Origin: Syntrophaceticus sp050949745
Lineage (GTDB): Bacteria > Bacillota > DSM-12270 > Thermacetogeniales > Thermacetogeniaceae
Direction of reading: 5' to 3'
Assembly (NCBI GenBank): GCA_050949745.1
Contig: JBMNGF010000007.1
Span: forward strand, 38,595 to 102,594
DNA: 64,000 nt
Shown here: one piece after another, positions 9,049 through 17,255 of the stretch
Layout: every line of letters starts with the position of its first letter
Position numbering within the stretch: position 1 is the first letter of the stretch
Program-made: the position numbers and the translations under genes
The notes under the pieces: model-generated
What the model was told of the DNA's origin: nothing
What the model saw: only the letters and a program-made list of their open reading frames with translations
Database searches by the model: none

Positions 9049-9123
9049 GGGCAAGTGGCGAAGCGGTAACGCAGCGGACTGCAAATCCGCGATGCACCGG
9101 TTCAAATCCGGTCTTGCCCTCCA
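9049..9123 (+). tRNA. tRNA-Cys (anticodon GCA)
   Basis: Acceptor GGGCAAG/CTTGCCC, anticodon loop CTGCAAA, T-loop GTTCAAA, CCA encoded. Confidence 0.95.
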
Positions 9124-9132
9124 TTTTTATTT

Positions 9133-9221
9133 GCCGGGGTGGCGGAATTGGCAGACGCACGGGACTTAAAATCCCGGGAGCCTCGCGGCTCGTGAGGGTT
9201 CGATTCCCTCCCTCGGCACCA
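9133..9221 (+). tRNA. tRNA-Leu (anticodon TAA)
   Basis: An 89-nt class II tRNA with long variable arm. Acceptor GCCGGGG/CCTCGGC, anticodon TAA, CCA encoded. Confidence 0.95.
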
Positions 9222-9389
9222 AGTGGCAAGGGGACGTTTCGTCTGCCACATATTTTTAAGCATGAGGGGCTGTTGCACAATGAATCGAGTGTTCGAAGTG
9301 TAGCAGCCTTTTTCTATTTCCGTATTTTAAATCATGAGCAGCTTATAACAAAGCTGAAACAGAGATGCCACCAGAAAGGCAGGTACTAA

Positions 9390-10190
9390 ATGACACAGGT
9401 AAAACTAGGAATTGGAACTTATAAAGAAAGATTTCTCGAAGATTGGGATTTTTGCCTCAGGAGTTTTGATGTTTTAGAACTGCAGGATTTTATTATGCCA
9501 GATAATCTGGAAAGCAAGGAGATCATTGATCAGTATCAAGGAATGTTGTCTGATTTTTCTGGTGAAGTTACCCTACATGGCCCTTATTTGAATCTTGTAC
9601 CCACCAGTATTGATAAGAAGGTGAAAGATGTAGCTGAGTACAGGTACCTGCAGGCTGTTGATGCGGCGATGAAGTTAGGGGCAAACAAATTAGTAATACA
9701 TTCATTCTATGATACGAATACAGGTTATGCTCAATATGATGATTTGTGGTTGGATGGTAATATACTTTTTTGGAATGCTTTTTTGCAGAAGATTAAGGGT
9801 AGCGGAGTAACTATTCTCTTGGAGAATGTCTATGACAAGACACCGGTTACTTTTGCTAAGCTGATGGAATATCTTGATTCTTCTCAAATATCCAGCTGTA
9901 TTGACATCGGGCACTGCAACTGTATGGCTAATAGCAAACCGGATGAATGGATTAAGAGAGTTAGGGGACATTACTTTCATATAAATGATAATGATGGAAC
10001 AAGGGACGGGCACCTGGTTCCGGGAAAAGGGAATATTGATTTCCATCGTATTACAGAGGAGTTAGCAGATTTATCGCTAGTCCATCTGATCGCGGAAATG
10101 TGGGAGGGGTTTGTGGTTCAATTTGAGGGTTTACAAAGGCTGCGGGAGATGATAAACAGGCAAAGGTCGTTGAACTGCAGCAGGTTATGA
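9390..10190 (+). CDS. Sugar phosphate isomerase/epimerase-like TIM-barrel protein
   Basis: A 266-aa protein of the AP-endonuclease-2/xylose-isomerase-like TIM barrel family. Metal-ligand-type motifs are ordered as expected: LHGPYLNL, LVIHSFYD, ILLENVYD, CIDIGHCNC (about residue 170), HYFHINDNDG and LIAEMW. The reaction cannot be specified. Good AGGCAGGTACTAA upstream region before the ATG. Its stop overlaps the end of the convergent L,D-transpeptidase gene by 6 bp. Confidence 0.75.
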   Translation: MTQVKLGIGTYKERFLEDWDFCLRSFDVLELQDFIMPDNLESKEIIDQYQGMLSDFSGEVTLHGPYLNLVPTSIDKKVKDVAEYRYLQAVDAAMKLGANKLVIHSFYDTNTGYAQYDDLWLDGNILFWNAFLQKIKGSGVTILLENVYDKTPVTFAKLMEYLDSSQISSCIDIGHCNCMANSKPDEWIKRVRGHYFHINDNDGTRDGHLVPGKGNIDFHRITEELADLSLVHLIAEMWEGFVVQFEGLQRLREMINRQRSLNCSRL

Positions 10191-11135
10191 TTGTTCAAAG
10201 ACACCAACCTTCTTTTCCAGATGCATTAGGGTCTTTTCATCAACTTCTCCTGTTATAGGCAGTCCGTGATGCAGTTGATATGACTTCACCGCCAATTCTG
10301 TAAGAAAACCATACCAACTATCACAGTCATAAGGAAAAAAACCGCTATCTTTCAAAAGAAGTTGAGCATAGACTACATCAGGGCCAGAGGCGTCCTTTTT
10401 CAATGTTCGGGTACAGCAGCCTGCCATCCAGGAAAAAGGGGCTTGTATCTTCACCGGTGTCCCTACAGATACCCATTCAAAAACTTGGTTCACGTCATCA
10501 TTAAACATCCTGATACAGCCTGCAGAAACAGAGTTGCCGATCGACCAGGGCCTGTTTGTTCCATGGACTCCATAATTTCCCCAGGGGACATTGAGCCCCA
10601 TCCAGCGTGTCCCGAAGGCACCGCCTTCATCATAGTCTTTATCAACGATTTTCCATTCTCCTATCGGTGATGGGGTTTCCGGCTTTCCTGCAGCTATAGG
10701 AAATTCATAATAATCCTGTTCACCCTCCCGGACCGTCAGGGTGAGTGTTTCAAGATCGACTATGATGTTCACATTTTCCGGCGGTGACTTTGGCAGGGCA
10801 GTTGCAGGGCTTTCACATCCTTCTCCTAAAGCAGTCCAGGTAGCTTGATCAACCCTTCCGGTGGCACGCTGTTTTTTTGTTTTCTGAAAGGAGCGGACAG
10901 CATTAGCGGTTTCCTTGTCATAAATTCCGTCACATGTGCCTTGAAAGATACTGAGCTGTTGGAGTCTGTATTGGAGTTCCTGAACATCTTCTCCTTGCAT
11001 CTGAGGCTTTGTTTCATATAATTCTCTACATAAAGTACAGCTGCAGTTCTTTGCAGAAGCAAACAGTAATTCTGGTGAAGCCAGACAGAAAAAAAGCATA
11101 AATACGGATATGAGTACAATTTTGTTCATTCGCAT
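10185..11135 (-). CDS. Secreted L,D-transpeptidase with peptidoglycan-binding domains
   Basis: A 316-aa exported protein. Order: signal peptide (residues 1-26, ending FASA), an N-terminal peptidoglycan-binding domain (residues about 48-97), a YkuD L,D-transpeptidase domain with HGTNRPWSIG and the catalytic SAGCIRM (about residue 205), then a second C-terminal peptidoglycan-binding repeat. It would crosslink or modify peptidoglycan outside the membrane. A CxCxLC cysteine group just after the signal peptide is unusual for the family. Confidence 0.9.
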   Translation of the reverse strand: MRMNKIVLISVFMLFFCLASPELLFASAKNCSCTLCRELYETKPQMQGEDVQELQYRLQQLSIFQGTCDGIYDKETANAVRSFQKTKKQRATGRVDQATWTALGEGCESPATALPKSPPENVNIIVDLETLTLTVREGEQDYYEFPIAAGKPETPSPIGEWKIVDKDYDEGGAFGTRWMGLNVPWGNYGVHGTNRPWSIGNSVSAGCIRMFNDDVNQVFEWVSVGTPVKIQAPFSWMAGCCTRTLKKDASGPDVVYAQLLLKDSGFFPYDCDSWYGFLTELAVKSYQLHHGLPITGEVDEKTLMHLEKKVGVFEQS

Positions 11136-11354
11136 TTATTTCACCCGAAGTTAGTTTTGCTTTCCTGCATGGTTTTTATTCTATTGATGATCGTAAAAAG
11201 AGAACATTCTTTCTGTAAGGCCTATCTAGCTCCTAGATGTCTTTTGATGGCGCAAATCAGGGCGGTTTTGCTACATGCTTGACAGGAAGCGCATCCGTAA
11301 TTCCCCTTTGGTAAAAAAATGTCGGCATTACACTATAAAATATCGGTGCTTTAC

Positions 11355-11383
11355 TTGACCGAAAGCAAAGATGTGGGTATAAT
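11355..11383 (+). promoter_or_regulatory. Promoter of tRNA-Val(GAC)
   Basis: TTGACC at 11355-11360, 17-bp spacer, TATAAT at 11378-11383, 12 bp before the tRNA. Confidence 0.8.
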
Positions 11384-11395
11384 ATAAAATGTTAC

Positions 11396-11470
11396 GGGCG
11401 CGTAGCTCAGTGGGAGAGCACCTCCTTGACGCGGAGGGGGCCATAGGTTCAATCCCTATCGCGCCCACCA
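11396..11470 (+). tRNA. tRNA-Val (anticodon GAC); integration site of the element
   Basis: Acceptor GGGCGCG/CGCGCCC, anticodon loop TTGACGC, T-loop GTTCAAT, encoded CCA. The gene is intact; its last 28 bases are duplicated at 60,356-60,383, which marks it as the attachment gene used by the integrated element. Confidence 0.95.
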
Positions 11471-11483
11471 TTTATTTTCTGGG
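11443..11483 (+). repeat. attL: 41-bp direct repeat at the tRNA-Val 3' end
   Basis: Begins ATAGGTTCAATCC in the tRNA T-loop and ends TTTTCTGGG. Identical to 60,356-60,396. Weaker similarity continues about 19 bp beyond the exact repeat (both sides share GGGACAAGG). Confidence 0.95.
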
Positions 11484-11595
11484 GAAGCCTTGAGGGACAA
11501 GGGGTTCAGGGGTTTATCAAAAAACGATAATTTGGGGCCAACAGCTCTTTAAGGTTCTCTAAGAATCCTTTAGTTCTAAGGAGTTCCGCAACTAG

Positions 11596-11640
11596 ATTGA
11601 CAAGGGATTGACAAAAGGGATTGACAAGGGATTGACAAAA
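11596..11640 (+). repeat. Four ATTGACAA repeats, candidate integrase arm sites
   Basis: ATTGACAA occurs at 11596, 11607, 11620 and 11631, spaced 11, 13 and 11 bp. Two ATTGACAG copies lie just inside the other end (60,292 and 60,300). Short direct repeats flanking both ends are what arm-type binding sites of a tyrosine integrase look like. Confidence 0.6.
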
Positions 11641-11670
11641 GCGCGTATTTAGAAGGTTAGGTTTATCGGT

Positions 11671-11699
11671 ACCCGCAGGGGGGTTTCTGCGGGTTTTTG
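11671..11699 (+). terminator. Intrinsic terminator near the left end
   Basis: Stem ACCCGCAG/CTGCGGGT followed by TTTTTGTTG. It could stop read-through from the tRNA-Val promoter into the element. Confidence 0.75.
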
Positions 11700-11972
11700 T
11701 TGTTTGCTTAAAATTATTTAAGGGATATAAGCACAATGTTTTTGGTTGGTCAATGAGTTAGTGGTTAGGAATTTTGTATAAGGAGCTGGGCTTATGGGTT
11801 TATGTTGTTTTTTTTACAGAGGAAACCGTAAGTTAAATAGCGAACCATATTATTGTATAATCAACTTTAAAGTAACTCTAGGTGCTAAAAACACAAGACA
11901 TTATCATCAGGTAATAAAACATGCTTGTAATGCTTCAGAAAACTATCTTAGGACAGAGAGGGGTGACAAACA

Positions 11973-13538
11973 TTGCCAAAAAAATATCCTCCAAGCAGCT
12001 TACCATTTCTGCAAGCCCAAATATTAGAAGCAATATATTTAGGGTTAGCTAATGGTCAAGAAGTAGGATTGGAAAAACTATCTGAAATAACAACCTATAA
12101 ACCGGACAGCAAAATATTAGCAAATGCCATTAACAGCCTAACCAAAAAAAGGTTTCTTGAGGGCTCTTTAGAGGAAGGCTTTTCAGTTCCTTCGGAAAGA
12201 TACGACTTTTTTAAGCAGGTTTTGAAGGCTAACGAGTTTGTGGACAAGAACTATTCAAAGAAAATCCTTGACTGGTTGTCTAAAAAGACGTCAAAAGTTG
12301 AAAGTTTTCTTAAGAAGAAAAACATCAGCGACTTAAACGAGTTTGGGGTTGTCCATAAGTGGTATAGTTATTTAGAAGACTTTCCATATACACTGGTAGA
12401 GGCAAAAATAAAAGAGGGTGTCGATTCAACAGCCTCTTTAGTTGTTGACCCTTTTTGTGGAAGCGGAACCACCTTGGTTACAGCCAACATGTTTCATCTG
12501 GATGCAATTGGTTTTGATTCTAACCCTTTAATGGCGTTTGTGTCTAAAGTAAAAACGACCTGGGATGTCAACATGGACGAGTTTAGCAGTGCAATATCAA
12601 AAGTAGCTTCTAAGTTTTTGGATAGGGTTAAATCGCTAGAAAACAAACCAATTAAAGGCGACTTTCTTGAGAGAATGCCTAAAAAAGAACTGAACCAATG
12701 GTTAAACCATCGGTTGCAGCAAGAAGTGGCTTTATTAAAGATGATTATTATGGAAATAGAGGATGTAAAAATAAGAAACTTGTTTTTACTAGCAATGGCA
12801 GTATCGTGTTTTAATGCATCTAATGTAGCCCTTTGTCCCGGAACCACTTTTTATCCTTTTAGAGAAAAGCCAGAGTTGTGGGATTTGTTAACAGATAAAA
12901 TCATCCAAATGTATGAAGACCTTAAGGCAATTCAGTCTCACAATAATTACGGCGAATCTAGACTTATTGCTGATACTTGTTTAAATGCTAGTCAATACAT
13001 TGATAACAACTCCATTGATTTTATAATAACATCGCCTCCGTATCCTAATGATTTGGAGTATACCAGACAAACAAGGCTAGAGTTATATTTACTTGACTTT
13101 GTTATGAATATGGATGATGTGCAGTCAATTAAAAGACAAATGGTTAGAGGAAGTACAAAACTGATATACAAAGACGACACCACGGTTGATTATGTTGCTA
13201 AATACGATTCAGTTCAAGCAATTTCCCGAAAAATCCACGAAAAAACTAAAGACAAAAACTGGGGTTTTGATTATCCTAGAATGGTCAAGGAATATTTTGG
13301 AGATATGTTTTTATGCTTGAAAGAGTTTTACCCCTTAATGAAAAAAGACTCTACCTTTATGTTAGTTGTTGGTGACCAAACTATAAAGGGCGTTGTTATA
13401 CCAGTGGGGGATATTTTAATTGAAATAGCTGAAGACATAGGTTATAAAAACTGCAAAAAAGAACTGTTCAGGATGCGAAGAAGCACAGGGCATACAATTC
13501 CTTTACCTGAAGAGATAGTGGTTATCGAGAAAGGATGA
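11973..13538 (+). CDS. DNA methyltransferase of a type II restriction-modification system
   Basis: A 521-aa S-adenosyl-methionine-dependent DNA methylase. The cofactor motif DPFCGSGTT lies near residue 159 and the catalytic TSPPYPND near residue 353. SPPY is typical of N4-cytosine (or some N6-adenine) methylases. Motif I precedes motif IV by about 190 residues, the alpha-class order with a target domain between them. TTG start behind GAGAGGGGTG. It ends immediately before the NotI-like nuclease, which it presumably protects against. Codon use is more AT-rich than the transfer genes, consistent with separate acquisition. Confidence 0.88.
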   Translation: MPKKYPPSSLPFLQAQILEAIYLGLANGQEVGLEKLSEITTYKPDSKILANAINSLTKKRFLEGSLEEGFSVPSERYDFFKQVLKANEFVDKNYSKKILDWLSKKTSKVESFLKKKNISDLNEFGVVHKWYSYLEDFPYTLVEAKIKEGVDSTASLVVDPFCGSGTTLVTANMFHLDAIGFDSNPLMAFVSKVKTTWDVNMDEFSSAISKVASKFLDRVKSLENKPIKGDFLERMPKKELNQWLNHRLQQEVALLKMIIMEIEDVKIRNLFLLAMAVSCFNASNVALCPGTTFYPFREKPELWDLLTDKIIQMYEDLKAIQSHNNYGESRLIADTCLNASQYIDNNSIDFIITSPPYPNDLEYTRQTRLELYLLDFVMNMDDVQSIKRQMVRGSTKLIYKDDTTVDYVAKYDSVQAISRKIHEKTKDKNWGFDYPRMVKEYFGDMFLCLKEFYPLMKKDSTFMLVVGDQTIKGVVIPVGDILIEIAEDIGYKNCKKELFRMRRSTGHTIPLPEEIVVIEKG

Positions 13539-14396
13539 ATGATTGTCATGCCAAACATACAGCTTGAAGCTTTTGGAGAGCTGTTTGGTGGGGGCAACTC
13601 AAAAAGTCGGTTTAGTGAAAAAAACTACGCGTGTCCTTTTGATTCCAGGGTTGATAAATGCGATAAACCAAACAGGAGTTCTATTAGATACGGCAGCTGC
13701 TCTGCACAGTATGGTCAAAACAAAAGAATAATTTGCCCTAGACGGTTTTACGAAGATAATTATAAAATTTTAAAGCAAGTCAAAAACTTTATTTGGAATA
13801 CTGATGACACTAAAATAGAGTGCTATAATGAGTTTCGCATCACCTCAGTTAGTGAAGACGATAGTTTTTATTTTGGAAATCTGGACTGGCTGCTAGTGAA
13901 CTCTGAAAACAATAATGATTTTTGTGGTGTAGAAATACAAACAGATGCAACCACAAACACAGGAGAATTTAAAAAAGCAATAACCGACTTGCTAAATAAT
14001 GAGCTAAAAGAAAGTTATGCTTTCGGGTTAAACACATTAGCTTCGTTCAAAGGGTTTTTGCCTCAATTTATTTTTAAGGGGCAACTGTTTGACGACTGGA
14101 AAAGGCCTTACTGTGCTGTAATGCAAGATGAGCTATGGAGAGAGTTTATTAAAAAGTTTAGAATTAGGTATAAGGAAATTAATACCTATACCACAGAAAC
14201 GTTTATGTTTTTTATATATTCTTTAGAGTTAGCCGACAATAAGTATACCTTAGGCAAGCCAACCATTTATGCAACTAGATGGATAGATATGTTGTTGTCT
14301 TTTTCTGTAAAAAACGAATTATTAATAGACTTAAACGATATTTCTGAAAAAATTAGAACGAAAATGAGCAGAAGCAGCCCAATAATAACGCTATAA
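13539..14396 (+). CDS. NotI-like type II restriction endonuclease
   Basis: A 285-aa protein recognised by two NotI-like blocks. The first is a four-cysteine cluster (Cys32, 41, 54, 66, including ACPF and IICPRRF) like the iron-binding Cys4 site of NotI. The second is DWLL followed by GVEIQT near residue 130, which lines up with the DWTL and EIQT of NotI, an ExQ variant of the PD-(D/E)xK nuclease centre. It is shorter than NotI. The ATG directly follows the methylase stop, so the pair is coupled. Recognition sequence cannot be predicted. Confidence 0.82.
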   Translation: MIVMPNIQLEAFGELFGGGNSKSRFSEKNYACPFDSRVDKCDKPNRSSIRYGSCSAQYGQNKRIICPRRFYEDNYKILKQVKNFIWNTDDTKIECYNEFRITSVSEDDSFYFGNLDWLLVNSENNNDFCGVEIQTDATTNTGEFKKAITDLLNNELKESYAFGLNTLASFKGFLPQFIFKGQLFDDWKRPYCAVMQDELWREFIKKFRIRYKEINTYTTETFMFFIYSLELADNKYTLGKPTIYATRWIDMLLSFSVKNELLIDLNDISEKIRTKMSRSSPIITL

Positions 14397-14444
14397 ATAT
14401 AAACAACTAACCTCTTTACCTGGAGCCGTTACGGGTATAGAGGT

Positions 14445-14480
14445 GCGCCAGCGGTGCATTTCGTGCTGCTGGCGCGTTTT
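14445..14480 (+). terminator. Terminator after the restriction-modification genes
   Basis: Stem GCGCCAGC/GCTGGCGC with a loop of about 15 nt, followed by GTTTT. Confidence 0.7.
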
Positions 14481-14495
14481 AATCAGAAGGGAGCC

Positions 14496-14579
14496 TTAAA
14501 GCCTGTACCCCCTGCGGAACTTATCTTCGATGTAGTCGATGCCGGCTGCCGTTATTTTAACCATAAAATCTGATTGCCC
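14496..14579 (-). pseudogene. 3' remnant of a third copy of the small accessory gene family
   Basis: Reading the minus strand gives a fragment ending FMVKITAAGIDYIEDKFRRG and then a stop. This closely matches the C-terminal part of the intact protein at 14,661-14,939 (YMAKITADGIDFIEKH). No start or N-terminal part remains, so this is a decayed paralogue. Confidence 0.55.
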
Positions 14580-14660
14580 TTTAATTGGACTACAATTAAG
14601 GAGGGAAATATGAAACAAAGTATGATTAACGGTAATAACCCTGGTATGATACTATCATGT

Positions 14661-14939
14661 TTAAGAACAAGCTTCGTCCTCTTTGAGCAGATGTTTTTCA
14701 ATAAAGTCGATACCATCAGCGGTTATTTTCGCCATATACTCAACAGCTCCTTTTGTTGGGCGACAACAGGCTAATCCTTTATCTGCCAGATAAGACAAGG
14801 CAAGCCGCTCTTCCGTATCTTCCGGCTCTAAGGTTATTTTGCTCTCTTTGCCATCATTGTCAAAATGCTGGTCATACAACCGTTTAAGCATAGAAATTCG
14901 CAAGTTAATCCGTTCATTTATTTTTGATTTTTCGTTCAA
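14661..14939 (-). CDS. Small winged-helix-like accessory protein, unknown function
   Basis: A 92-aa charged protein with TTG start behind AGAGGTG. It has an N-terminal helical part (RINLRISMLKRLYDQHF) and a C-terminal KITADGIDFIEKHL, an arrangement seen in small YjcQ-like winged-helix proteins. It is paralogous to the gene at 14,983-15,252 (shared RLALSYL/RLALQHL and terminal helix). The gene is on the minus strand against the main direction of the element. DNA binding is an inference. Confidence 0.6.
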   Translation of the reverse strand: MNEKSKINERINLRISMLKRLYDQHFDNDGKESKITLEPEDTEERLALSYLADKGLACCRPTKGAVEYMAKITADGIDFIEKHLLKEDEACS

Positions 14940-14982
14940 CCAAAAACACCTCTCTTTTCCTTTAATGAACCTTTATGTTTTG

Positions 14983-15252
14983 TTAAAACGGGCATAAATC
15001 TTTACAGTGAAATTCGACATGCCGGATACCCCTGGGGGTGATCATGACAGTAGCTTTGAATTGATGTTTTCCGGAAGCTATTAATGCTCCAGAAATTAGC
15101 TTTTCGCGAATTAAATGTTGCAGGGCAAGCCGTTTTTCGGTTTCGTCCATTTCTAGTATTATTTCAAGTCCGTTACCGCCGGTTTCAAAATAGTTATCAT
15201 AAATTTCTTTTAGTAAGGTTTCCCTGAACTCAATTCTTTCCTTGCAGTCCAC
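14983..15252 (-). CDS. Small winged-helix-like accessory protein, paralogue
   Basis: An 89-aa protein with GTG start behind AAAGGAGG. It shares layout with the 14,661-14,939 product: N-terminal RETLLKEIYDNYFETGG, a central EKRLALQHL and a C-terminal MITPRGIRHVEFH. Together with the remnant at 14.5 kb this is a three-member family. Function unknown. Confidence 0.6.
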   Translation of the reverse strand: MDCKERIEFRETLLKEIYDNYFETGGNGLEIILEMDETEKRLALQHLIREKLISGALIASGKHQFKATVMITPRGIRHVEFHCKDLCPF

Positions 15253-15310
15253 ATTCTGTTCCTCCTTTGAGGTTGGTTATTAAACAAGCGGGCATTTTTT
15301 TCCTTCATAA

Positions 15311-15338
15311 AGACGCATATTTATGCGTCTTTTTTTTG
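15311..15338 (+). terminator. Hairpin with T-tract upstream of the sigma factor gene
   Basis: AGACGCATA/TATGCGTCT followed by eight T residues. It may insulate or attenuate the sigma-factor transcript. Confidence 0.65.
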
Positions 15339-15358
15339 CTTTATAGGGGTGATGTGTC

Positions 15359-15955
15359 GTGGATAAATCTATTTTTGCAGCTGCTAAAGAAGGCAACCAA
15401 GAAGCAATCGAAACTATTTTGGAGAAATATAAAGGGATTGTGCTAGCTTGCGCTAATAAGTATTATTTGCAGGGAGCAGACAGGGACGATGTTGTCCAGG
15501 AGGGGCTTATCGCGCTTTATCAAGCAATTTTAACTTATGATAATAAACGTCCTTTTGGCAGGTACGCGAAAATTTGTGTAAACAGAAGAGTTTGCTCGGC
15601 GGTTACTGCTCATACAAGAAATAAACACCTTGCCCTGAATACTGCTGCCCGTCTTGACCAACCGGCTTTTACTAGCGATGAAGACGGGGCACTTTTGATA
15701 GAGCGCGTTGCGTCAAATGCTGTTGACCCTTGCTTTTTGGTTGCTGAAAAAAGCATCGTGGAAAATATAACTGAAGTAGCTAAAAACGCATTATCGCCGA
15801 CCGAGTGGGAAGTGTTAAATCTTTTTGCGGAGGGAAGAACATACCCAGAAATCGCCAACGTTTTAGGTATAGGCAGGAAATCTGTAGATAATGCGCTTCA
15901 GCGGGCACGGAAGAAGTTAAAAAGAGAGCTTCCTGGATTATTAGCAGTTAGTTAA
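15359..15955 (+). CDS. Element-encoded sigma-70 family RNA polymerase sigma factor
   Basis: A 198-aa sigma factor related to the SigH/sporulation group. Region 2 is visible at residues 10-75 (ILEKYKGIVLACANKYY, then DRDDVVQEGLIALYQAI), and region 4 at residues 140-190 (LSPTEWEVLNLFAEGRTYPEI followed by the helix-turn-helix and NALQRARKKL). GTG start. It lies just upstream of the recombinase-RHH pair and may direct transcription of element genes, although its promoters are not identified. Confidence 0.85.
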   Translation: MDKSIFAAAKEGNQEAIETILEKYKGIVLACANKYYLQGADRDDVVQEGLIALYQAILTYDNKRPFGRYAKICVNRRVCSAVTAHTRNKHLALNTAARLDQPAFTSDEDGALLIERVASNAVDPCFLVAEKSIVENITEVAKNALSPTEWEVLNLFAEGRTYPEIANVLGIGRKSVDNALQRARKKLKRELPGLLAVS

Positions 15956-15981
15956 ATCATTTAAAGAGGAGATGGTATATA

Positions 15982-16866
15982 ATGGCAAAGGTTTATTCGA
16001 TAGTTCAACCGACAGGAAAAATATCTGTCCTGGCTGGCGAGTTTTTAAATGACATCAACAGGCGGGGGTACTCAAAACATACTGTAAGGGCATATCGGTG
16101 CGCCCTGAATTATTTAGCCGGAGCATTACACGACCCTGACGTAAGCGAGGTAAATGGACAGGATATTGTACAAGCACTGAACCGAGATGATTGGACAAAA
16201 GAGACCACTGCTGCGCGTCAAGCGGCGGTTAAATCCTTTTTTGGGTGGTTGAAAGACCAAAACTATATCTCGGTAGACCCCGCAGCTGGGCTGGGTAATA
16301 TTCGTCGGGCAGAAGGGGTGCCGCGGCCTATACCGGAAGAAGATTTATTAAAAATTCTCCGGACTGCTGGAAGATTGTCTTTGGGGCTGCGGTGTTTGTT
16401 TAACGTTTTGAATGATACCGGCATGAGGGTAGGGGAAGCTCTATCCCTTGATGTTGAGGATGTTGACTGGACACCCGGGCAGGAGTCGATAACTATCCAG
16501 CACGGCAAGGGCGACAGGGGAAGAATGATACCTGTTCTGCCCGATATGCCCTGCTTTAATCTGTTGAGGCGGCTGTGCAGAGAGAGGAAGGCTGGGCCGT
16601 TGTTTATTACAGGCTGGAAAACGCGTGCCAACTACGATTGGGCTTATTACTGGTGGGGCATGGTAGTGGAAAATGCAGGGCTGGCTGAAAAAGGGTATAC
16701 AATTCATCAGCTTCGACATTCAGCTATTACCGGTTGGGTGCGGAACGGGATTAATTTACTTGTTGCGCGGAGGATGGCAGGACATAAAGCGCTGAGGACA
16801 ACAGAAAGATACTGCGCTTTGGATAATAAAAAAATTAGAGAGGAGTTGAGGTTATGCGGCAAATGA
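15982..16866 (+). CDS. XerC/D-like tyrosine recombinase (second recombinase of the element)
   Basis: A 294-aa recombinase of Xer size. An N-terminal SAM-like core-binding domain is followed by a catalytic domain with all expected residues: Arg in TGMRVGEAL (about 148), Lys in HGKGDRGR, HQLRHS (about 241), GHKALR and Tyr in ERYCAL (about 275). It is distinct from the integrase at the right end. The adjacent dif-like palindrome is its obvious candidate substrate, so it may resolve dimers or act in processing of the circular form. Related atypical relaxases of clostridial plasmids (TcpM) are a less likely alternative. Confidence 0.88.
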   Translation: MAKVYSIVQPTGKISVLAGEFLNDINRRGYSKHTVRAYRCALNYLAGALHDPDVSEVNGQDIVQALNRDDWTKETTAARQAAVKSFFGWLKDQNYISVDPAAGLGNIRRAEGVPRPIPEEDLLKILRTAGRLSLGLRCLFNVLNDTGMRVGEALSLDVEDVDWTPGQESITIQHGKGDRGRMIPVLPDMPCFNLLRRLCRERKAGPLFITGWKTRANYDWAYYWWGMVVENAGLAEKGYTIHQLRHSAITGWVRNGINLLVARRMAGHKALRTTERYCALDNKKIREELRLCGK

Positions 16867-17024
16867 GGGTTAGGAGGCTGAAAAGGGAAAATAAAAAGCG
16901 GGTAAACTTGCGACTTGAACCCAGCTTAATAGAACTATTGCGGGAGATAGCCGAAGAAGAAGGGGTTGGCTATCAAACTATGATCCGCAGCTGGCTGTGG
17001 GAAAAAGTTAATAAGGCTAGCTAA
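16854..17024 (+). CDS. Small ribbon-helix-helix DNA-binding protein
   Basis: A 56-aa basic protein beginning MRQMRVRRLKRENKKRV, then the beta strand VNLRLEP and two helices (SLIELLREIAEEEG, YQTMIRSWLWEKV), the ribbon-helix-helix pattern. It overlaps the recombinase 3' end by 13 bp, so the two are co-translated. It may bind the nearby palindromes as repressor or accessory factor. Confidence 0.8.
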   Translation: MRQMRVRRLKRENKKRVNLRLEPSLIELLREIAEEEGVGYQTMIRSWLWEKVNKAS

Positions 17025-17041
17025 AAAAGGCGGTTTAATGG

Positions 17042-17086
17042 AAAACTCCCTGATGACAGAAATGTTGTCAGGGAGTTTTTGTTTTT
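17042..17086 (+). terminator. Terminator of the recombinase-RHH unit
   Basis: CTCCCTGA/TCAGGGAG stem with A-tract before and TTTTTGTTTTT after. Confidence 0.85.
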
Positions 17087-17114
17087 ATAAGCGGGACTTC
17101 CCGAACATAAACTA

Positions 17115-17150
17115 TTTTGGTTGATATAAGTGTACTTATATTAACCAAAA
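17115..17150 (+). repeat. 36-bp palindrome with dif-like core
   Basis: Two 17-bp arms with one mismatch, spaced by 2 bp. The core at 17,119-17,146 has the exact 11-6-11 layout of a Xer site: GGTTGATATAA, central GTGTAC, TTATATTAACC. The right arm strongly resembles bacterial dif arms (TTATGTTAA type). It lies between the recombinase-RHH unit and a minus-strand regulator. Confidence 0.7.
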
Positions 17151-17202
17151 CGGTATTTTTGTTAGCAGGCAACCGCTGATTTTTGCTTGTTAAGTTGAAA
17201 TT

Positions 17203-17253
17203 ATTGGTTGATATAACTTATTTACGGCGCTTGTTATATTTTTATTAACCAAT
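17203..17253 (+). repeat. Second, expanded copy of the palindrome half-sites
   Basis: ATTGGTTGATATAA at the left (same 11-bp arm as the dif-like site, 17,206-17,216) faces TTATATTTTTATTAACCAAT at the right. The spacer is longer than in the first site and the right arm contains six extra bases. It ends within 3 bp of the 17,256 gene end. Confidence 0.6.
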
Positions 17254-17255
17254 CG

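Noticed and set aside
15982..16866. Calling the 294-aa recombinase a TcpM-type relaxase outright
   Set aside because: All catalytic residues of a true tyrosine recombinase are present and the adjacent site is dif-like, so recombinase is the better call; the relaxase idea is kept only as an alternative.
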